Below, in pieces: positions 57,018 through 64,000 of a stretch of DNA of 64,000 bases. The notes under the pieces are model-generated. The model made no database searches. It was not told the origin of the DNA and saw nothing but the letters and a program-made list of their open reading frames with translations. Position numbers and translations under genes: made by a program. The stretch is from Piper betle (Eukaryota > Streptophyta > Magnoliopsida > Piperales > Piperaceae). Where the stretch lies: assembly GCA_033002965.1 (NCBI GenBank), contig JAURVB010014618.1:176736-240735 (forward strand), read 5' to 3'. Numbering within the stretch: the first letter of the stretch is position 1; the number at the start of each line of letters is the position of its first letter.

Positions 57018-58600
57018 TAGTGATTTCTTCTTTAAAAACCAATGATAAAAACGAGGCAACAACTGAACTTGCCAAGTAATAAACTATGAGTTGTAGGTAG
57101 TACATCATCATGTGCAATATGTAGTACTGACGTCGTCTATTGACAATTAGATGACGTTAATGCTGACCAAAGCTTAATTTGTTAAATTACTTATGCTTAA
57201 TTGAGTTTAATAATTAAAGTTTAATTAGCAAAATAGACCCCCTCAACCACGTCATTATATTATATGTAGGTTGATTTACATAAGTAGTTGCAGACAAATC
57301 AACTTTTTGTTGGGCTGGGTACGCAATTCTTTTCTTTATCAATATGCTCGTTCTTTTGCTATGAAATGCTCGTGTACAAAAAGTAAACCATTTGCACTAA
57401 AATAAGATTTCCTCCAGATGATGGGTGCGCTGGGAAGAGATATTGAAGCCATAATATTTATTAACATGTTGTGAGGTGATAGTGGAGGTTTCCATTAACG
57501 CCCAAGGCCATTGTGGGGTGTATTTTAGTAAGATTCATAATCAATTTGCAGTATTTTAGTAATTCGGACGGCCTGAAACTCTTGGATTTTTTTAAAATTT
57601 TGCCTAAGCTATAATTAAGTTTAGAGACATTTACATGTGCGAGGGAGTGAATATTATTTATTATAAATTAGACAGAGAAGTTTTATATATTATGTGGGAA
57701 GAGAGAAAATATATTTTTTTACAGAATACCCACTTCACCCTCAAATTCAATTTCCAAAGGGAGGGGCTTGAGTCATGCCTGATATTGGTTTGAGTAAAAA
57801 AAAAATTGGACGGTCAGATTGAGTCATGACTTAGACTTTTGCCTCCCACCAGCTGTGTTGTCGGCAGATTTTCAGGCCGACCACATGGCACTGGAAAACC
57901 ATCATCGACGATCCCATGTCCACCGGTCGACTCATTGTCGTGCAGGCTACTAGGGGTGTAAATACGCCGAGCCGAGTAGGGTTGTATTTAAATTCGACGT
58001 GATTTTTGACAAGTATATTTGAGCTTGTTTGAAAGCTTGAAGAGTTTTGATGTATTATGGGTCGAGCCAAACTCGTCCAAAATTCATGGTGTTTGGGCTT
58101 GGTTTATGTTTGGCTCGCTATATTTTCTAGGCAAGCTCGAGCCGAACGAATGTTTGTGCTTGGCTCGTGTTCAACTTATATAGGATCAAAATTTTCTTTC
58201 CAACACTATATGAGTTCAATGTGACCTCAATAGTATTGACAAGCCGAGTATTTTTTTGAGTTTGAACGCATCGAGCTCGAGGTTCGAGTCAAGTCGAGCC
58301 GAACACTCCTTAGCTTAAGCTCTGTTCGTTGTTCAACGAGCTATCCATTTCGAGCCGAGTATTTTTTCGAGCACAAAATTAACGAGAACGAGTTCAAGCC
58401 GAATCAAGCCGAACGTAAAATGCTTGCGAGCAGGCTTGACTTGTTTACACCCCTACAGGCTACCATCCTTGACCAACCAAATTAACTCTGACCAACCCTA
58501 CCAACTGCCATAGCGCCATTTGTCACTAATTAGGGCCCAAAGTCAGCTCTTAGCTCACGGCTGCCGATCGTGCATCGCCACTATTCTTTGCTGTCAGGAC
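57018..58600 (+). repeat. Low-copy repeat, copy C (interrupted by a hAT element)
   Basis: Paralogue of copy A in the same order. Relative to A it has an extra AT-rich piece near 57170-57240 and the 505-bp insertion at 57951-58455. The GC-rich end continues to about 58600 (GCTCACGGCTGCCGATCGTG). Confidence 0.8.
57951..58455. mobile_element. hAT-type MITE, 505 bp, with perfect ends and empty site
   Basis: The inverted termini TAGGGGTGTAAA and TTTACACCCCTA are perfect over 12 bp. CAGGCTAC stands on both sides (57943-57950 and 58456-58463), a perfect 8-bp duplication. The paralogous copy A has the unoccupied site at 54930-54937. The interior is rich in GAGCCGA and CTCGAGCC motifs and has no transposase, so it needs a hAT transposase from elsewhere. 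Confidence 0.93.
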
Positions 58601-59785
58601 ACCGTTTGCCGTCATTCCAACCACCGATGTAACCATCATGTCAAGATGGATCGATCGCTACCGACACCGATCACTGTTACTGTCGGAATCGTCACTGGCG
58701 ACCTCTCTTTTGTTTTCCGATTGTCACTGGTAACCATTGTTACTGCCAGAATCGTTTGTCATTGATGTTGTTGTCGCCGCCAACGTGCTTGCCATTGTGT
58801 ACTCAATTGCCATTTCATCGTTGCCGGATTGTCCTCCTGCCACCTCACCGGTGCTCAGGCATGACCGAGCCCAATCACTCAAACACCAGAATTGGACTTG
58901 ATCTTGGTCTGACCTGATCAATTCTCACTTGAGTGACTTGGTTTGGGCCATTTGGATTAAACTCAACTGTTTCAACATTTTATTTGTCATATACATAAGT
59001 TATGAAATGTCATTAATGTCAAATACATTGATTTCTTTACTGACATATATAAACTATTTTAAAAATGACTTAAAAAATGAAATTTAGTGTATAATTTTGA
59101 ATATCATATTATCAAATGTCGTTTTCATACTTCAAATTCTATCAATCACAGAAATATGCTCATGATATATACTGAAAATTATAACATAATTTACTTATAT
59201 TACTAATTAAAATGATTAAGACAATTCAAAAAATATACCATCTTCATAATTTAAAGTGACATTGATGACAATAGGAAAGTTTATTAAATATAATTGGTAA
59301 TAAATATATTTTAAAGAAATTTATCATCGATTCTATTGAAGATGTCATATATGACATTGACAAGGTTTATACAATGTCATTAATGACTTTGATAGATCGG
59401 GTAATACTATTTGTTTTTCATATACAAAACAATATCAATAAAAAGGGGTTCGGTGTATACTTTATCTTAAGACATAACATATATTTATTAACCAATTACT
59501 AAAATGTTTGAAAATATATTATTCATATTATTGACAATATCATTGATAATATGTACATAGTTTACTAAATATAATCAATGTCAAATACAGTGTAACTCTA
59601 TCATTTGTGTTTTTACTGGCATCTACAAAAATAATTTAAAAGGACATGAAAAATGAAGTTTAGACTACAATATTGAATGTTATTAATCGTATTATCAAAT
59701 GTTATTTATGAAACTTTTAAATGTCATTGATCATAAGAGTATGCCTAAAATGTACACTTTAAACTATAATATAATGTACTATTAT
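58601..59785. repeat. Spacer ending in a degenerate AT-rich repeat
   Basis: 58970-59200 and 59570-59785 share diverged blocks in order: AATGTCAAATACA, a TTTTACTG or TTTACTG block, AAAATGAAATTTAG or AAAATGAAGTTTAG, TATTATCAAATGT, and TATAA.ATAAT. Between them are more short ATGTCATTAATG-like motifs. No gene supported. Confidence 0.55.
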
Positions 59786-59801
59786 TTAGAACACGGGTAA
59801 G

Positions 59802-60130
59802 TGTGTGAGTAAATTGAGTGAATGCGTTTGAATGTAATCAGATGGCGGGAAGAAATAGAGTCGGCTCTGTTTGGATATAAAACAGAGCATACGCGTTGTA
59901 AGAAGGATATCTTTTGAATGAATAAAATTTGTTTCAGTTTTGTTATTCTTCTTCCGATTTTTGAGGAAGAACACGAAGGTTCTAGGGTTCGTCCCTGTTT
60001 CCCCATTCCCGTTTGATTCCTTCCCTTCATCTTCCACCTCAATCCAACTTCGTCGCCATGGCACCTACGAAGCAGAGCAAGGGGAAGGAAAAGGAGATCT
60101 TCTCTGATGCAGGAGGAGAAGTTCATACCA
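59802..60130 (+). repeat. Probable 5' LTR of the Ty3/gypsy element
   Basis: The right end is fixed by the primer site at 60132: the LTR should end CATACCA at 60130. A TATA box (GGATATAAAACAG, about 59874) and AATAAAATT (about 59921) lie inside. The left end is inferred from the first TG (TGTGTGAG) after the AT-rich repeat stops, because the 3' LTR is outside the window. Confidence 0.5.
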
Positions 60131-60131
60131 A

Positions 60132-60150
60132 ATTGGTATCAGAGCCAGGC
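60132..60150 (+). promoter_or_regulatory. Initiator-Met tRNA primer binding site
   Basis: TTGGTATCAGAGCCAGG is the standard plant initiator-Met primer site, two bases after the LTR end. Confidence 0.85.
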
Positions 60151-60158
60151 TGGGAGGT

Positions 60159-63100
60159 ATGATTTCTTCACCCCATGCTGACGAATTATCCCAAATTAGG
60201 AGAGTTCAAGATCAGTTGATTGCTGTTGTTTCTGATATTTCTGCTAAGTTTGATTCATAGTCGCAAACAAGATTGGAGGGTATCGGTAATAGACCAATTC
60301 TTGAAAATCGTGAGGGAATTGGGACTTTGAGTGCTAGGGTTTCGGCAATTGGGGTAGATATCAACGATCATGTGAAGGGCATCAACCCCAATCCTCAACA
60401 ACAGGAGCAAGTGGGGTCGTCAGGAAGTAGACAATTGCAGTTGCAGGGAATCTGGGGTAAGTTTCAGCAAGAAATTCCCAGAGTTGGCATGGAGTATGTT
60501 CGACAGAATGCCGAGGAGGGATTTTTGCATGCTTCTTCACACGAAGACTTCCTGAAAGGATCCAAGATGAGTTTTCCTAAATTTGATGGATCCAAAGATC
60601 CAATTTCTTGGTTCAGCAGGGCAGAGAAGTTCTTTAAATTGCATAGGATCAGTGACCAATTCCAGGTTGAGTTGGCGAGTTTCCATTTGGAAGATGATGC
60701 TCAGATCTGGTTCGATATGTTGCAAGAACACCAAGGAATGCCCAGCTGGGTTGAATTAAAAGAAGCTATGAACTTGCAATTTAAACCATCGGAGTATGAG
60801 GATTTCTATGGAGATCTAACCAGACTAATCCAGCATTCATCAATGCAAGAATATACAATCCAGTTCAATAGGTTGGCAACTAGGGCTGGACATATGACAG
60901 AGAAGCAGAAAATCAGTAGCTATACCTGCGGTCTCAAATCGCAGCTTCGCATGGAGGTAAAAGCAAGGAAACCTGAGACCTTATTGGATGCCCAAGGTCT
61001 AGCACGACATTTGGAGCAACATGTAAATCAGAAACTTCATCCATATGGGAAACAACCGAGAGGGGATTATCAGTCTACAGCTGCATCTTCTCTAAAGGAA
61101 ACTAATGAATCAGCAGATTTTAAACTCAAAGGGGCTGAATCAGGAAGAAGGCTTAGTGTCAAGCAGCTGCAGGAGAGGAAGGATGCAGGATTATGTTTTA
61201 AATGTGATGAGAAGTTCGTCCCAGGTCACAAATGCAAGAGACTCTTTACCATTGAAGTTGTAAGGGATGAAGATGTGAGTGACCAAGAGGGGAATGAACA
61301 AGAAAGCAGTGATTTGGAGGATGATTCCGATTTACCAGCAATATCCCTTAATGCCTTGACAGGAATTGCATCTTCTAGCACCATGAGATTAGTGGGGAGA
61401 GTAGGAGGCCGGCAAGTGACAGTTCTTATAGATTCAGGGAGTTCACATAATTTTGTGAATGCAGGTTTGATTTTGAAATTAAAATTGGCAGTGGAAAAAG
61501 ATAAAGGGATGAAAGTGCAGATAGCCAATGGAGAGAAATGAATTGTGGTGGCAAATGCGTGGGACTAAAGCTGGATCTACTTGGATATAGTGTGATGACA
61601 GATTTTTGTACTTCAGCTGGAAGAGATTGATATGGTATTAGGCATTCAATGGCTGAAAACATTAGGATCCATAGTGTGGAATTTCGAGGCTCTCAAGATG
61701 TCTTTCAAAAGAGCATTACTCAATCTTTCAAAAAGAAAGCAAGGGTTGTTGATGAATCTTCAAGTCGTGGATAGCAAGGGTGTAATGCAACACAAGCTCA
61801 CACTAACATCCCCACAAAAGGAACAATTGGACCAGCTGCTCCAAAAGTTTGGAAGTGTGTTGTCTGTGCCAAGAGGTCTACCACCAAGGAGGGCTTATGA
61901 TCATCATGTAAATTTGAAAGAAGGAGTTCCACCGGTGGCAGTGAAACCCTATAGATATCCTTATTTCCAAAAAAATGAAATCGAGAGACAAGTCAAGGAA
62001 TTGCTGGAAACAGGGATAATTCAGCCCACATCTAGTCCATACTCGTCTCCAGTGCTGCTGGTCAAGAAGAAGGATGGGAGCTAGTGGATGTGCATAGATT
62101 ACAGAGCTCTCAACAAAGCAACCATCAAGGATAAATTCCCAATTCCCAACATTGATGAATTATTGGATGAATTACATGGCACTGTTTATTTCTCCAAGTT
62201 GGATTTAAGGTCCAGATATCATCAAATTCGGATGCACGGGGCTGATATTCATAAAACAGCTTTTCGCACCCATCATGGCCATTATGAATTCATGGTCATG
62301 CCTTTTGGATTATCCAATGCGTCATCTACATTTCAAGCTTTGATGAATGAGGTATTTGCTTCCTACCTTAGAAAATTTGTATTGGTATTCTTTGATGATA
62401 TACTTATATATAGCAAGTGCTAGGAAGACCACCTTCAACATATTGAATTGACATTGGGAAAATTACTATCACACGAGCTATATGCCAAAAGGGAGAAGTG
62501 TTCTTTTGGTCTACAACAAATTCAGTATTTGGGTTATGTCATTTCGTTACAAGGAGTTAGTATGGACGAGGAGAAGATATCAGCTATTGTGAATTGGCCC
62601 ATACCAAAATCAATTAAGAACATAAGGGCTTTCTTGGGACTAGTAGGATATTATAGAAAATTTATCAAGGGTTTTGGAAAAATTGCTGCTCCATTGTCTG
62701 ATTTGCTAAGGAAAGATGCCTATCTATGGGACCAACTAGCGGAAAATTCTTTCAATGAACTGAAACATGCTCTTACGGAAGCTCCTGTCCTAGTGTTGCC
62801 GAATTTTACTTTGCCATTTGTAGTAGAATGTGATGCTAGTGGGCTTGGACTTGGAGCTGTTCTAATGCAACAAGAGCAGCCAATTGCCTTCTATAGTAAA
62901 GCTTTGAGAGGCAAGAATCTATTCTTATCTACTTATGAGAAAGAGATGTTGGCATTGGTGTTAGCTATCCAAAAGTGGCGTCATTATCTGTTGAGCAGGA
63001 CATTTATCGTTCGAACTGATCATTCCACAGCCCAGCAGAGATGGTTAGTGAAGTTGTTCGGGTATGATTTTGTTATTGAATACAAGCCGGGAAAGGAGAA

Positions 63101-64000
63101 CAAGGTGGCTGATTCATTGTCAAGGCAGTGTGAGGGTGAGGAATCTGGCATAGCTACCAACAATCTGAAGGATTACAATTCTTTATCCTTAGCAGCCATT
63201 TCCAGCCCTGTTCCAAGATGGGTAGAAGAGGTCAAACAAACCTATGCTAACAGTGTGCACATATCAAATTTGCAACAGCAGTTTGCGGCCAACAAGCTGT
63301 CATTAAATTGGTCAGTGCACGATGGCATTATTTTCTACAAGAATAGAATCTACCTCCACTCTCAAATGGACCTCATCCCTACTATTTTAAAAGAGTTTCA
63401 TGATGGTACTCATGAGGGACTTCAGAAGACTTTAAAACGATTAAGAGCAGTCTTCTTTTGGTCAAGGATGTATAAGGATGTCGTGAGTTATATACAGAAT
63501 TGTGAAGTTTGTCAAAGATTCAAAAGCTCAACGTTGGCACCAGCAGGTTTACTACAACCTCTTCCCATACCACAGCAAATCTGGACTTCAATTAGCATGG
63601 ATTTCATTAGTGGGTTGCCAAGAAGCAATGCGAAAGATGGCGTATTTGTAGTAGTGGACAGACTTTCAAAATACAGCCATTTCATCCTCATTACTCATCC
63701 ATTCACAGCTCAACAAATTGCTCAATTGTTTTTTAACGAAATCTTCAAGCTTCATGGAATGCCTACTTCCATAATTTGTGACAGAGATCCTATCTTCACA
63801 AGCTCTTTTTGGAATGAGCTGTTCAAGCTGCAGGGAATAGCATTCAACTATACTTCTGCTTATCATTCTCAGACAGATGGCCAAACTGAGGTGATCAACA
63901 AGGTGCTTGAGCAGTACTTACGATGTTTTTCAGCTGATAGACCGCACACTTGGGCTAAATGGTTGCCTTGGACTGAATATTGCTACAACACCAGTTTCCA
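60159..64000 (+). pseudogene. Ty3/gypsy (chromovirus-like) gag-pol, with stops, running off the window
   Basis: All domains lie in one frame from ATG 60159: gag capsid part (PISWFSRAEKFFKLH, DDAQIWFDMLQ), zinc knuckle (CFKCDEKFVPGHKC), protease (LIDSGSSHNF, catalytic Asp near 61434), reverse transcriptase ([35 protein letters not shown]), RNase H (ECDASGLGLGAVL, YEKEMLALVLAI), integrase zinc finger (H-x3-H ... NCEVC) and DDE core (MDFISGLP, ICDRDPIF, the Glu in DGQTEVINK). Lesions: TAG 60258-60260; TGA at 61539 starting a stretch of about 65 bp in another frame that later returns; TAG 62082-62084; TAG 62421-62423; and a short gap in RNase H after RTDH. From 62424 to the window end the frame is open for about 525 codons. 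Gag-pol in one frame and short LTRs suggest a Reina-like chromovirus, which is tentative. Confidence 0.9.

Noticed and set aside
58255..58300. GAGGTTCGAGTC resembling a tRNA B box
   Set aside because: It is part of the CTCGAG/GAGCC-rich interior of the hAT MITE; no A box at proper spacing and no cloverleaf.

Overview
The window is nuclear DNA of a flowering plant. The evidence is spliced genes with GT-AG introns, plant-only families (a PROTODERMAL FACTOR 1-type cell-wall protein, an early-nodulin-like phytocyanin, a wall-associated-kinase-like gene), TTTAGGG-type telomeric sequence inside the chromosome, and many plant LTR retrotransposons primed by initiator-Met tRNA. I cannot name the species. 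Only three genes look intact; most of the 64 kb is transposon-derived or AT-rich spacer.

Layout. 1-3.3 kb: two nested long terminal repeats of one large LTR family (called family S here). 4.96-6.04 kb (-): PDF1-like gene, 3 exons. 8.9-9.9 kb: a 98-bp tandem duplication, a decayed miniature LTR element (TRIM), and a telomere-like tract. 9.96-12.91 kb: complete solo LTR of family S with a perfect 5-bp target duplication. 14.45-15.61 kb (+): early-nodulin-like arabinogalactan-type protein, 2 exons. 17.34-21.08 kb (+): METTL21/VCP-KMT-like lysine methyltransferase, 9 exons, first intron probably GC-AG. 21.6-23.3 kb (-): decayed GDSL esterase/lipase. 24.43-32.35 kb: a 7.9-kb LTR retrotransposon with gag and protease but no recognisable reverse transcriptase. 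A complete 465-bp TRIM sits inside its 3' LTR, and the retrotransposon lies at what looks like a splice acceptor of an unknown gene. 34.19-36.91 kb: second intact solo LTR of family S, opposite strand. 37.3-39.1 kb: a 1.7-kb LTR element with only 334 bp between its LTRs. 39.5-39.9 kb: a 444-bp solo LTR of another family. 42.8-45.3 kb (-): wall-associated-kinase-like pseudogene lacking its catalytic loop. 45.6-47.3 kb: AT-rich palindromic tandem array. 47.6-52.0 kb: one family S LTR inserted inside another in the opposite orientation. 54.2-58.6 kb: low-copy repeats carrying two hAT-type elements with perfect 8-bp target duplications. 59.8-64 kb: a Ty3/gypsy retrotransposon with several stop codons, running off the window end.

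The genes do not form a pathway: cell-surface proteins (PDF1-like, ENODL, the WAK relic), one cytosolic methyltransferase and a lipase relic. The main story is transposon history: solo LTRs made by recombination, miniature elements relying on other elements' enzymes, nested insertions, and one insertion that can be proven with a paralogous empty site. I found no convincing novel biochemical system. The most unusual items are the reverse-transcriptase-less 7.9-kb element with its long in-frame region of unknown function, and the two primer-site-bearing miniature LTR elements.
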